Source of the DNA: Apostichopus japonicus
Lineage: Eukaryota > Echinodermata > Holothuroidea > Aspidochirotida > Stichopodidae
NCBI RefSeq assembly: GCF_037975245.1
Contig: NC_092580.1
Span: 11,873,501 to 11,937,500 of the forward strand
DNA length: 64,000 nucleotides
Direction of reading: 5' to 3'
Position 1 is the first letter of the stretch. The number at the start of each line of letters is the position of its first letter. Below the pieces are notes generated by a model. The model saw nothing but the letters and a program-made list of their open reading frames with translations. It was not told the DNA's origin and made no database searches. Shown here piece by piece: positions 36,994-49,400 of the stretch. Both the position numbers and the translations under genes were made by a program.

Positions 36994-37526
36994 CATAGGC
37001 GTAGGAGCCTAATTTGATTTGGGGGGGCTGTAACGACTTGCCCGAAAAATATAACCCAAATTTTTCACGCGCTACACGCGCGTTAAACATCTTAATGTGC
37101 TATCATATAGGCATTCATGGGTTAGTACATCATATGCCGATAAACGATGAATGCCTATATGACATGCAAAATTAGATATTGAACGCGTGCGAAGCGCGCG
37201 AAAAATTTTGGTTATATTTTCCGTGTTATTACCCTTCCATATTGGTTATAATTATTGGGGAAGTCGTTACAATAATAACGATAATAATAATATCAGTTTA
37301 ATCATTGAAAAACACATTGCAAATTATTCTCCTTTCAGTAGATGCCCGAAAAATTATCAGCATATTGCCCGAATTTTCACCACAAAAAAATGAAAAACAC
37401 ATTGCAAATTTTTCTTCTTTCAGTAGTTGCCCGAAAAATTATCAGCATATTGCCCGAATTTTCACAAAAAATTTTGGTTGGGGGGCTGCAGCCCCCCCAG
37501 CCCCCCCCCCGCCTCCTACGCCTATG
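36994..37526. mobile_element. Small non-autonomous element with 14-bp TIRs (CATAGGCGTAGGAG)
   Basis: Begins CATAGGCGTAGGAG and ends with its exact inverse complement, giving a 533-bp unit. Inside are a poly-G/poly-C pair near the ends and an inverted repeat (CATATAGGCATTCAT at about 37106 against ATGAATGCCTATATG at about 37147). There is also an 84-bp tandem duplication (about 37302-37385 and 37389-37470) that contains GCCCGAAAAATTATCAGC. No clear target duplication is visible and no protein is encoded. Superfamily unknown. Confidence 0.75.
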
Positions 37527-37908
37527 ATTAAAATGTCCCGGTGATGAATCAAATTTGTTGTATACTCCCTAATTTTATAAATAAGGTGGAGGGTGCTATA
37601 GATGGAAAAATGCAATAGTACAGTTGAGACAGGTGAGTATCATTGCTTGTAAATTACACAAACCAATGGAGTACAGCACATAGGATAGGTAATTAATTTG
37701 ATGTGTAAGGGATCATTATTGCTGTACTTTGTATTTCCCATTGGACCCTCAACTCACTTTGCAAAGAAAAACATTTCTTCATAAATATTTTTCATTTAGG
37801 TGACAGTTTTATAATCAAACGGGTACAGCGCTCAAACATTCCAGACAAAGCCTTGTCTGCAAGCTGTTAAAACTATCGCATCAACACAACAGCTACTGAG
37901 ACTTCGAG

Positions 37909-38002
37909 ATGGCAGAATGCTGTTCAGAAGAGGGCTGCCGGTTGAATGCTAGTCTGGTCGTCAAGGGCGTCCATGCCAAACTCCGTCAGAAATACAGGGA
38001 AG
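37909..38002 (+). CDS. Candidate initiator exon of an unidentified gene
   Basis: ATG at 37909 opens 31 codons plus 1 nt, ending at a consensus donor (GGGAAG|GTGAGT). The peptide runs MAECCSEEGCRLNASLVVKG, then VHAKLRQKYRE. GC content and codon use stand out from the AT-rich surroundings, and the preceding 100 bp look like a 5' leader, perhaps itself spliced at TTCATTTAG|G (37799). No downstream partner exon is certain. A frame at about 39306-39350 has the right phase and ends CAG|GTAAGT, but its acceptor is poor. Family not recognised. Confidence 0.45.
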
Positions 38003-38514
38003 GTGAGTGAATATTTTGGGGGAAATGTCGCAGACGTAGGTATACAGTAATTTGAGCTGCTTTATTGGGAGGTATCATACAGAGTAACATGGCGTTTACG
38101 AGAATATTTTTGTTATTTTGTGTTGGGTGGGGTGGGGGGGAAATATGAGTCTCATAGGAGTCGGTCTTTGATGTGTCTCTAGTGTAGATTGACTGCTGCA
38201 GAATAGCATAAATTTTGTAGCACTGTCCATTATTTGCCTTCGGTGCAGTGTTTTTTGTTTATTTTTGTTTTGTGTCGGTACACGGTAATCAATCTTCAGT
38301 GCACAATGGTATGCATCAGTCTGTAAAGAAGGAATATCTGAACTCAACTGCTTTCATATTTTGTTGTTTTAAACAATCAAGATGATTTGTTTGAATTTTT
38401 CCTATTTGTTTCTTTTATGTTGTGTGTATACAGTACTGTGCACAGTGTTTTGTGCTACCAACTTTGGTAGGATCAAGTGAATAAGACGTGTGTGTATGAA
38501 CATATATATGTATG

Positions 38515-38553
<39 letters not shown>

Positions 38554-40424
38554 TAGATATATATATGTATCATATATACATATATATATATATTTATACA
38601 CTGTACAACTACTTGTACAAGCGTGAAACTCCGAGTAGCAATGGACTCGTAATAGTTAAACGTTTATTACAATATATATATATATATATAACTATATATA
38701 TATATATATATATATAGTCAAAATCAAATCATTGTTTGGCATGTGACAACAACCTAATGGGCTGTCTTAGTTCCATCAGTTTCAGTGTTTGTTGCAAATT
38801 ATGCTAACTGCTAATTGGTTTGATTCAATCAATGTCAAAATTGCATGCAAAAACCTACTTGAAATATGAAAACTGGTAGTGTAAGTCATAAATTTATGTA
38901 TGGGAAATGTTCTCAATAGAGACAATCTTGGTTTAACTCATGTTTAATGCAGTAATTAGCTGTTTAAAATACTGTAGCTGTGATCAGCAAATTGCATTAA
39001 AAGCAGTGCATATCTTTGGTGGGTATTGCAATATGGTGACAAAATATTCCTAGTTTGCTCAAAATGTGATACTTTTCCTCGTAATCTACAGGGATACTTT
39101 ACACTAAAATAAATTGCTTGATTCAGATGATGATATTTTGGAAAGCAGGGACTTGCTGACTTTAGAAACTTCACACCAAAACTGTACAAAAAAAAACAAT
39201 CATATTCCAGCAAATGAAAATGAGTCTGGAATTCATAGACTTTTCTCTAGGATGTTAGGATGTTACAAAATTAATAGGTAGAGGGACAAGATATATGTGA
39301 GGTAGATTGGAGAGCTTATGACTGCCATACTTTGAACGAGAGGAGACAGGTAAGTTTCACAGACTCGTATTAAATTATATCAAAAACCAGTCATATCTTG
39401 GGGATTTTTGTCCGATCAAACCATGACTGCACAATCAGTCTCATGGCGTACTTCACTCCTACAGTACAGTGGGTACAGTAGCTTGACCACAGTTAACAGT
39501 TTGCCAACGGTACAGCACATATATGTGCTAGTCACCCCGGAATCGGAAATGATAAGAAAAGTCAATTATTTAAGTAGGTCTTGTGAAATATTTCATGACT
39601 TATTCGGAAAAGTGAAGAGGATAAAACGTACAGGAGTAGTGAGAGAAGTATGCGAGGCTGATTTGTGATAGATCGAATGAAACACTCGGGCTATGATCCA
39701 AGAAGGTTTCAACTAGATAATAAAGTAAAATGCTAGTAATTTGTTAGTTGCATTTGACAATCTAAAGTTACATGAATACACTGTTTCAGTAAGTGACAGT
39801 GAATTATTTATTCATCGGGATTCTCATCAGTTAATGAGGAGCACTTTAACATATTTTTATACATATGATATATATATATATATATATATTGGGAGACACA
39901 GCAAAGAGACATTTACTGTAGACAGACTGGTAATGGAAGTGTTCATAATTTTCATTGAGTTGGGAAGATTAACTTTCTGCATCTTTAACTAGCATTTTGT
40001 ATGATGAATTAAGATATGTATTTTTTTGGGGGGGAGGGGGGCAAATTTTGGGACATGTTTTGTAATGCCTGGCAATAGCAAAGTGAATGATATTGTCATG
40101 GCAATTGAGCTGTAAATGTTTTTAATTTTCCTTGATTATATTTAACTTGTGAAGGTATAGTCAGAGAGGAAAATAACATTTCTACCAAAAGTTACATTTT
40201 GATGAAATTCTTAATAACACAGAACAACAAACATGCCAACTGCACCACAATTTCAAAGATGAATCAACAAGAAGATAATAAGATATGAAAGTGAAAGCTT
40301 TCACTGAACATTTACCCCGATGACATCTTGAGTTGGGAACCAGGTACTGACATACTGTATGGGATTTTCAACTATACATGTGGAATATTGTTTTCTGCAA
40401 GATATTAAATGGTAACATTGTCCA
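38003..40424. other. Putative long first intron / intergenic stretch
   Basis: Contains TA-rich microsatellites at 38517-38600 and 38673-38716, a short TA tract at 39869-39889, and poly-G at about 40028-40041. A consensus donor CAG|GTAAGT sits at 39350/39351. No confident exon. Confidence 0.4.
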
Positions 40425-40535
40425 CCACTGTAATATCCTGTTTAAGTCACAGAAACTGCAATATCCCTTTTAAGAAGTCACAGAAACTTGTAATATCCCC
40501 TTTAAGTCACATAAACTGTAACATCCACTTTAAAG
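40425..40535. repeat. 28-bp minisatellite, block 1
   Basis: Diverged units of the form TTTAAGTCACAGAAACTGTA plus ATATCCCC. About four units; the same family forms a larger block at 40890-41203. Confidence 0.85.
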
Positions 40536-40889
40536 GCATTGAAGACTCGCCTCAAACTGTGTGCCCCGCTCTGATAAAGTTAACTTTCCATTGCTTGCAA
40601 GTAAAGTATTCTGCTTGTCGCTACAAAATGCAGACAGTAATGAAACGTGATACCTTGTTATTTTTAGCTGGACCTGAGATGTCCATCGCTGTATCGTTTG
40701 TACACTGTGCTGTGGGTATTGACCGCAGCTGTATGTACTGACTGTACACTAGTGTCTAATTACTGACGGTAGCAAGCCGTGTGTATTTTCTGGGATCGTG
40801 GATGGTGTCTAACACTTCTGTTACACCTCATTCGAAACTAGGTCAGATTACCGGCATTAGTTTTTCATTTTGCGCGAGTCTTCACACCC

Positions 40890-41203
40890 TTTAAGTCACA
40901 GAAACTAATATCCCCTTTAAGTCACAGAAACTGTAATATCCCCTTTAAGTTGCATAAACTGTCATATCCCCTTTAAGGCACATAAACTATAACATCCCCT
41001 TGAAGTCACAGAAAAGAATATCCCCTCAAGGTCACAGAAACTGTAATATCCCCTTAAAGTTGCAGAAACTGTCATATCCCCTTTAAGTCGCAGAAACTGT
41101 CATATCCCCTTTAAGTCCCAGAAACTGTCATATCTCCTTTAAGTCACATAAACTGTAATATCCCTCTAAGTCACATAAACTTGAACTTCCCCGTTAAGTC
41201 ACA
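40890..41203. repeat. 28-bp minisatellite, block 2
   Basis: About eleven imperfect units of TTTAAGTCACAGAAACTGTA plus ATATCCCC. It is separated from block 1 by 354 bp of unrelated sequence, so the array was split by insertion or grew twice. Confidence 0.9.
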
Positions 41204-42644
41204 CTGCAGAAGGCTCAGATAGTTCTTATCTCAAGAGCATGGCAATGTTGACAAACAATGAGACAGAATGGTTTTGATTATAAATACCAGACAGGGTTTA
41301 GACTGATCAAGTTGGATGACTGGTGCACTTATGGTTGAAGAATGGATCTAATTTGGGGATGAGATACATGTGTAAACTAAGATAACGCCCACTGTGCAAT
41401 GTACTGATGTATCGATAATTATCGTATTATCTCGACGAGGATTTAGGATTAATTAGCTAACGATGGATGTAAAATCATGTACTGTACAGTAACTTCTGTA
41501 AAACCTGAAGAGAGAATTGAATCAGGCCAGGTTTAGTCACAGATCAACACACTCGATTGGAAAATGGTCGGAACGTGTCCATTGGCTTTCTATACATACG
41601 GAGGCACCTACTTTGACACCAATTGCTTGTAACTAACTATTGTGCAGTTCTCAAATAGGTATGAAGCAAAAATCAACTGCAAGTATGCCATTTTTGTTGA
41701 CATTTTATTCTATTGTTTATATATTAATTTGTAGCCGTGTAACAATTTTTAGACAAGAGAGAAAGGAATTATGTTAATATTGTTTGCAAATAGCTTATCA
41801 TCAATTATAGTTAATTTTATACAGATTATCCAATTTGGGGTACTGAAGGGTATAGATAACTGACCCTCTCTTGAGGTGGCGTCAGTAGTCAGTGTCTTCA
41901 AAGTTATTTACTCCATTTTGTATCACGGCAGATTGTTTCATATCGGAGTGAGTCAGCATTTTAGATCGCATTTTACCAAGAAAAATTGATATCAATTGAG
42001 ACTGCTAAACTTATTGTCAGGTTACCCAGTAAGCAGGCAAGTGACATGATATGGGATGTCCGAGGTCACGGAGTACCCAAGGTCAAGAGGTCAAAGGGCC
42101 TCTGTGAACTCTTTCTGGAAAAGACACATTGCACCAACTCTATATTTCAGGTTGTGCCTGTCCAACATAATTCAGGGGTCAGGGGGAGGGGGGGGGAAGC
42201 ACTTGGTTTTAATCTGGCATTTGTTAAAGGTAAAGATCCAGCACATGAAGACATCTGATCCTATTAGCTCCATCATAACCACAAACAGGTAAGATTATGA
42301 AATGAAACGTGATTTGCAATAGTTTGCAAAAATACTTAGTTTTTACATTTTGTTTGAGCCCAGATATTAGAGTTAAATTACTTTGAGTGGATAAAAATCA
42401 TCCAAAAAGTGGCAGTTGAAAAATATCAGAAAATTTTCTTTCCAAGTTGTGACCAGTTTTCGCTTTGTCTATCAAGCACATGCTGATGAGCATGATTAAT
42501 AACATCATGTCAATGCATGGTAAGCCCATGCTGTATATTTTGTCTGTTACAATAATTAAAAGTCATTTTTGTGTCTGGTACAGACCTACACCAATATCAA
42601 CAGGGTTCAAAGAATGATCAATTAATTAAACTTAGGAAACTACT
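41204..42644. other. Gene-free stretch
   Basis: No convincing exon. Poly-G at 42181-42198. Confidence 0.4.
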
Positions 42645-43038
42645 TTAATCTGTTCCCATATCTTGAGACTGTTTTTCAAGTGATTTTACCAATTCACAAA
42701 CAAGCCTGTAATATGAAGCTAGATCCATTTGACCCTTATTCTTATCCGCTATAATAACTTGGCTTCTTGCTGGCAGATACAGGCGTGTGGCATTTGCACG
42801 TGATGCTGGTCGGGCACAGGATGCCATCAGTTGTTGCAGTCAGCAAACAACACCTTTCTCCTTGACTTACTCTGGAGGGTTATGTAACTGGCCATTGATT
42901 GACCCAGCCTTGGATGACCAATTGAGGACAAGTTTTCAATTCATTATCTTGCACATGACACCCAAACTTCCTGTTGACAAGTTATCTCCACCAATTGAAG
43001 AAACTTGTAGGATCCGATATGATGATCCAAGCATATAA
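42645..43038 (-). pseudogene. Broken coding frame of unknown family beside the transposon
   Basis: One minus-strand frame runs for about 130 codons with only three internal stops. Its last 63 codons are uninterrupted and look coding: QQLMASCARPASRANATRLY, then LPARSQVIIADKNKGQMDLA, then SYYRLVCELVKSLEKQ, ending DMGTD and TAA. Upstream in the same frame, KLVLNWSSKAGSINGQLH reads between stops. I do not recognise the family. A decayed gene or older transposon ORF is likely, and a real terminal exon ending at the stop is the alternative. Confidence 0.4.
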
Positions 43039-43114
43039 TAGCTATTAGCGACCAGTTTCCGTGGCAACCAGGTCATCCTATCATTCTAAACTGAATAGAC
43101 TGCAGTATTAAAGT

Positions 43115-43117
43115 TAG
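43115..43117. other. Left copy of putative TAG target duplication
   Basis: TAG directly precedes the left TIR and is matched by TAG at 52104-52106. A 3-bp match is 1 in 64 by chance, so this is supportive only. Confidence 0.5.
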
Positions 43118-43263
43118 TAGTCAGTGGGCCGACCCCTAAAATCTTACACTTTCGTTGCACCCCTAGAGTCACTAAGGTTTGACAGTCAGAATGCGTTCAT
43201 ATTTTACTCCTTTTGTCATTTCAACTTGTTGTCCAGAGTGAAACGAGTTACTTTTCGAGAAAA
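43118..43263 (+). repeat. Left terminal inverted repeat
   Basis: Pairs with 51951-52103. The outer 15 bp are identical, and internal boxes are conserved with small indels between them. Confidence 0.85.
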
Positions 43264-43465
43264 CAAGCGTTAAATAGGTACTAATTTATACCTGTGTACG
43301 TTCCGATACTGTGAAAGTCACCTACCTCGCGTAGCAATATTGACGTTTTAAGCCAATGGTTAAAGGCAGTTTGTGTCTCGTGATCATGTCACCTGACGCT
43401 AGAAAGGCTTTGTTGTGGTTTTCAACTTATATCGATCGGCGTCATACCGTTTACCGATACGAACG

Positions 43466-46400
43466 ATGGATGAATGTGTTTGCCATTCTCGAGCAAATAG
43501 TACTGAAAAATTGACAAAATTTTCCGAAAAAAGCTGGAACACCTTTAGAACCTGCGCGAAGCAGTGGAGAGATATCGGCCATACTAGATTCAGCCTTATT
43601 GCCCTTCAATCGGAGAGTATTTGGACAGGGAATCGAGAGTACGATTCGTTTCGTTATCACAGAGGTTGCTACCAGGACTTCACCAATAAAACGAACATCA
43701 GTAAAGCAAGGAAATCTCATGATACTACTTCGGAAGGTGATTTTTATTAATATGATTCCTAAATTCCATCCCCGTACACATATCCAATCAATTTTTAAAT
43801 CATAATTTTTCCCGTGAGAATCTTTTGACTTACTCTTTTCGAGGCCTGTAGTGATAGGCTTAGGCTCGTATTCGTAACGTGCATATCTATAGACCTAGTG
43901 ATATTTAACGTAACGAGTGCCTCGAGCATTTGTAAGCCTAACGTTGGGGCATACCGTATACGCCTGGCCTGTCGTTACTAATTTAGCTCATATTTTGAAT
44001 CCGAACATCAGCTTTTTAGTGCAAGATAGCTTCCTTTTTTTTTAACTTTACATTTTGTTCTTCCTGACTGTGTAGGCCTACCGCTTCTTGTGTTTATAAA
44101 CATTTTCATTACAATGAAATTCAAGAGAGATGGGGTTGGGTGGACCATTGAGGTGTAGGATAATGATGTGCGTAGGCTATGTACTATCCTGTGTTGTCTT
44201 GTATCCCCAACTAGCCATTGGTTATCCAAAACTTATCTTTGCCTATGAGCTGCACCAGACCCTGGATTATGCACATGTCCTCTCTCTCACTCGATCCTTA
44301 CAATATGACACAGTGCTACTATGATTATATTTTTTGCTAGTCAACAACAATACAGTATGTGTAGTTAAGTCAGCTCTCCCAGATGTGTAGCCGATATCCT
44401 CATAACCAAGGCTTCAGTTATTCAATTTCTATATATTCTATGATTATGGTTAGCATTCTGGCCCAGGTATATCTTGTTGTCCTTAGCGGAGGCTACAACG
44501 GCGGCTTCAATGAAACTATATCTATGATATTTGAATTTAGGCCTATTCTTTGTCCATTATATCATATATTTTATCAGCGACAGCAGTTTCTTTACCATAT
44601 TTGGCAGGCATACATGCAAATATTAGTGTTGAAATTATTTACTTTCATTCATCCTTTTTTTTAATTGGTCATTCTGATTATAAATTTTAACCACCATCTG
44701 TCATATGGGTAAAAGTTTTCCTTGATATTATTTGTTGAGTGCAATGATGATAACATCTCCTATAACTATACTTTTGTGACTGCTAGTAGGTTCGGTGGGT
44801 GGGTGGTAATTCATGTTTGTGTTAGATGGATGAAGAAGAGAAATTCCATGTTGATGCTCTGGTAGTCTAAACAGTAAACACATAGATATACTGTAGTATT
44901 ATAGTACTTGAAAACTTGCACTATTTTTAACATAGCCTCTGCATAACCATGGTTTTCTAAAGGAAAGGCATTATTTAATTCTGTAACTATATATGTATAG
45001 TTGAGCGTTCCTAAGTATTTGTTCCTATTTTGGTATTTTTCAGAAGAAACAACTGATGCTCCACCGGCTACCAAGAGGCAACGACGTTCATTCTCCCAAC
45101 CCAGCCAAGCATCTGCGACCAGAATACTACCACGTGAATGTATTTTTCATCTGGTATCAACGTCAAAACTATGTGGCAAAAGCGGTCACAAATTTATCAG
45201 AGACAGGAAAACTGGCAGCAGAAAACAAGAAAAACTTGTCCAATGCTTAACTTTGGATGCAGAAAGACGATTGAAGTCAGCAGCTCTGCAGAGCAATGAT
45301 GAAAAGTTATTGTTCCAAATAAGAGATAAAGATTTGATTGCTGTTGAAGTTTGCTACCACAGAAACTGTTATTCTTCATATGTTAGAACACATGGAAATG
45401 TTGATAGAACTAACCAGCAATCAGCAGAAAATCAAGAAACTGATGCTGAAGCTTTTGAGGATCTTGCTCTTTATGTGGAAGGAACAGTCATAGTGAAGGG
45501 GGAAGTTTTGAAAATTTCAAAACTTATGGAACAATACATGGGCTTTGTTCATGCTAAAGGTGGAAGCAATGCACAATTCAGGACAGAAAAACTGAAAAAA
45601 AAACTGCTTGCAAGGTTTGGGCCTAAAATCACATTCTGGCGCCCCAAAAAAAGAAACAGATGTGAGTTGATTTACTCAGACTTTCTTCCAAAGGGAGCTC
45701 TGCTTGAAAAAAATGTGGATTCAAGTTCAATGAGCGAAGGTTCAGATTGTACTGGAATGAATACAACAAATCCAGGTCAAAGTATACAAGTACAGGAGAC
45801 AAGAGATCTCTACCACGCTGCTCAAATTTTACGGAGGAGTATGATGGATATTGGTGATGGACTGCAGTGGCCACCAACAAGCAACCAGTTGAATAGCTCT
45901 GATGTAGATAAAATCATTCCTTTGCAACTCCATAACTTTCTTGCTTTATTGATTTCACCAGACTGTGAAGAGTTGATGTTTGAAGATAAGGAGAAGGTCA
46001 GGCTGCCTAAGGACATGATGGTTCGGGTAGAATCTATCTCTCAAGACATACTCTTTGCCCACTATCGAGGAAGAGTTGCCACTCCCAAACATGTTGCACT
46101 TGGAGTCAGCATTCGACATCTGAGCAAAAACGTCCAAATTTTGGGAATGATGAACAGGTTTGGGCATTCTGTTTCACTAAGCTACTTGCAGGAGCTTGAT
46201 ACTGCCATTGCGAATGAAGTAGTGAAGAAAAACAGTGTTCTGCCAGAAAACATTATGCCTTCTCAATATACCACTTTAGTTTTTGACAATATAGACCTGA
46301 TGGAGGAAACACTGTCTGGAAAGGGCACCACTCATAACACCAATGGAATTGTTATTCAGAGGAATGCAGTAAGAGAGATAGAGGCCCATACCACCCCAGA

Positions 46401-49400
46401 AGTTAAACGAACAAGAGAACGTTCTTTTGCAAGCCCTATCCAGCCACTTCCACAGTACTTCCAAACTAAAAGGGAAGGACCAGGGGAATTTCAGTTGGAT
46501 TCCTCATTGTTGACTGAAGACAAGTCGCCAGGTAGCGGTGCCCTTTCGTTAGATTTTGCTTGGCTGCTTCTTCGTTCCTACTCCTTAAACGATGCAACAA
46601 TGCAAGAGTTGCATGAAGTGTCTACTGCTACAACAACAGATTATTCATTAGACATGCCCTCGACAAGTCAAGAAATGTCTGTGACCGGGCCAGCAGCAAC
46701 AAGGCAGACTGCACAACAGACAGTACCTGGTTGGTCTGCCTTTAATTCAATGCAGACAGAAGATGTTCCCAAAATCAGCAGAATTGGTTACTTGCCAGTA
46801 ATTCCAGCTAGTCCCACTGAGATGTCAACTGTATACTCCTTGCTTGTAAAATCGTTGGAAATTTGCTCAAAGCTAGATCAAGAAGAGGTAGTTGTTGTGC
46901 TCGATGAGGCAATATACTGTAAAGCACAGCAGGTTCTTTGGAAAGAGAAGGAGAAATTTAGCAAGATTGTCTTACGACTGGGAGCTTTCCACACAACCTG
47001 TGTTATGCTGGCAGTGATAGGGAAAAGATTCAGGGATGCAGGCTTGGAAGACATACTGATTGAATCGGGCATTCTTGCTTCTGGCTCGATGAATGGTGTG
47101 ATGAATGGAAAGCACTACAACAGAGCAACCCGAATCTTCAAGATCGTTTACGAAGCTCTTCATCGTTTACGCTGGCAGTCATTTTTGGAGACACAGGACA
47201 TGGTCGCACATGCAGAAATTAAGGACAAAGTTGTCGGTCAACTTAAACTCATCGGAAGTGATGCTAAAAAGCTTCAAAGGTACCTGACAAATGAAGACTT
47301 TCAGAAACTTCAGGACATGTACACTGAATTCTGCCTGGGTCATCAATCTGAGATGTTTTCTTTCTGGTCATCTTTCCTGGACATGATGCAAGATGTGCTG
47401 AATTTTATCAGAGCAACAAGAACAGGCAATTTTAAGTTACACCTTGCTGCAATTCGATCTATGTTGCCTTGGATGTGTGCATATGACAGGCACAATTATA
47501 TGAGGTATTGCTCAGTTTACTGGTTAGAGATGATGGTTTTACCAAACACCTATCCCAGTGTTAGCCAGCAGCTACATTCAGGCGAGTTCGTTGTTCAACG
47601 CTCGAGAAACAACAAGTTTGGACAGGTGGCCTGTGACATGGCCATTGAGCAGACCTTCAATAAAGATACCAAGTCTCCAGGTGGAATTATTGGGTTTAGT
47701 CTTAAGAGTGGTGCTGTGGCAAAGTGGATACTGTCATCCCCAGAGAGAGCTGCAACTGTGGCCAAATGCAGAGAACTGGCAGGACTAAATGACAGCTCTG
47801 TCTGGCATCATAAGGACCAAAGTCGACTTCAGAGGGATGAGGAAGATGTCTTAAGAGTGATGGATACCGTTGAAGGTTTTGCAAATCCGTTCACTGAAGA
47901 TTGCGACCAGCTAATGCATCTCACAGCAGGATATGTCCCTCCTCCTGAAGTTCATTCTGATTTGTTGAGTGCAAAAGCCATTGGTGAGGAAAGGTTTTTA
48001 AAATTTGTGAATGATAGGCTCTTGACAAACAACACAGACTTTTATTCCACACTGAAGCTTTCGAAATTGAAAACTTTCAACAGCATAAAGAAAGTGGTAA
48101 AAGTCTCTCCCACAGTTAATGTTCAGGAAGATCGAAATCTCTTCAGCTCGATATTGGTGATCAATAACAATCTCCAACGGAAAGTCGATCTTCAGGATAT
48201 GTTCACCTACACTCTTGGAACCTATCCATATTCCCTCGCCACACCTGGAGGATGTTTGGTCAAGACTTGCAAGTCAAAACTTCTCCAACTCCTAGAAAAG
48301 GACCATGCACCAATGGAAGTCAAAAGGGTAGCTGAACAGAATCCTGCTTGGATATTTGATGCAATGGCTGTGTTACAGCAACTTGTTAATTGTGATGCTT
48401 CTACATTTGGTGAATTTGCAGAGAAAGTCCTAAGCATGCTTTTAACAGTCACAAGATCTTCAAGATGCAAAAGGGTGGATTTTGTTCCAGATAGATATCT
48501 ACCATTGAGCATCAAAACTGCTGAGCGACAAAGTAGGGCTTCTTCAGGAGACATGCGAGTTAAAGTCATGTCAGCCGCACAGAAAAAACCAATGCAGTGG
48601 AAGAAATATCTTGCAAATGGCCAAAACAAGAGTGAACTTATCCAATTTCTGTTTGATGAATGGAGGAAACCACACTTTGCAAGAAAGCTACAAGGTATAA
48701 AATTGGTTGTTGCTCATGGAGAAAAGTGTCACTCTTTAACAAGTGATGGGACTCAAATATCATCGGTGGAGATTCCAGAATTGTTCTGTAACCATGAAGA
48801 AGCAGACACACGGATGTTTTTACATGCTGAACACGCTGCAAAAGACCATCCAGCTGTTGTTATAAGAAGTCCAGATACAGATGTTGCAGTCTTGGGTGTG
48901 ACTCATTATCAGTCTATCCAATCTTGTTTGTACTTTGACACTGGCACTAAGAACAAGAGAAGAATTATTGACATTGGAAGCATATCAACATCGTTAGGCA
49001 TAGATAAGGCAAGAGGCTTGCTTGGATTGCATGCATTTACCGGCTGTGACTCTGTTAGTTCATTTTACGGTAAAGGGAAAGCAAAGAGCCTATCCAGTTT
49101 CCTAAATGATGATGGTGCTGTTAGTGCCATGAATCAGCTTGGATCCCATGCAGTAGTAACTGAATCTCTGCTCATTGAGTGTGAAACTTTTGTTTGTAAG
49201 CTGTACGGTTCTGAAACAACAACATCAGTGAATCAGCTTAGACATGAGAATTTTACAAGAACTCAAGTGAAAAGCTCGCGCCTACCACCAAACAAGGATT
49301 CTTTGTCTTTACACATCAAGAGGGCAAATTATCAGGCATATATCTGGAGAAATGCTCTAAAAGCATTCCCTGAACTCCCTACCCCTATTGGACAGGGCTG

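Noticed and set aside
39304-39350. Second exon for the 37909 initiator exon
   Set aside because: Phase and donor fit, but the acceptor lacks a pyrimidine tract and the upstream better acceptor gives stops in all frames. Kept only as a note.
39822-39850. CTGATGAG on the minus strand as a hammerhead start
   Set aside because: No paired helix II and no GAAA box follow at the expected distance.
45001-45043. Coding start of the large protein at 45001 on a TTG codon
   Set aside because: This stretch is the end of an intron (TTTTTCAG acceptor at 45043). The frame joins in phase to exon 1 at 43466-43736, which carries a module matching the exon 2 one.
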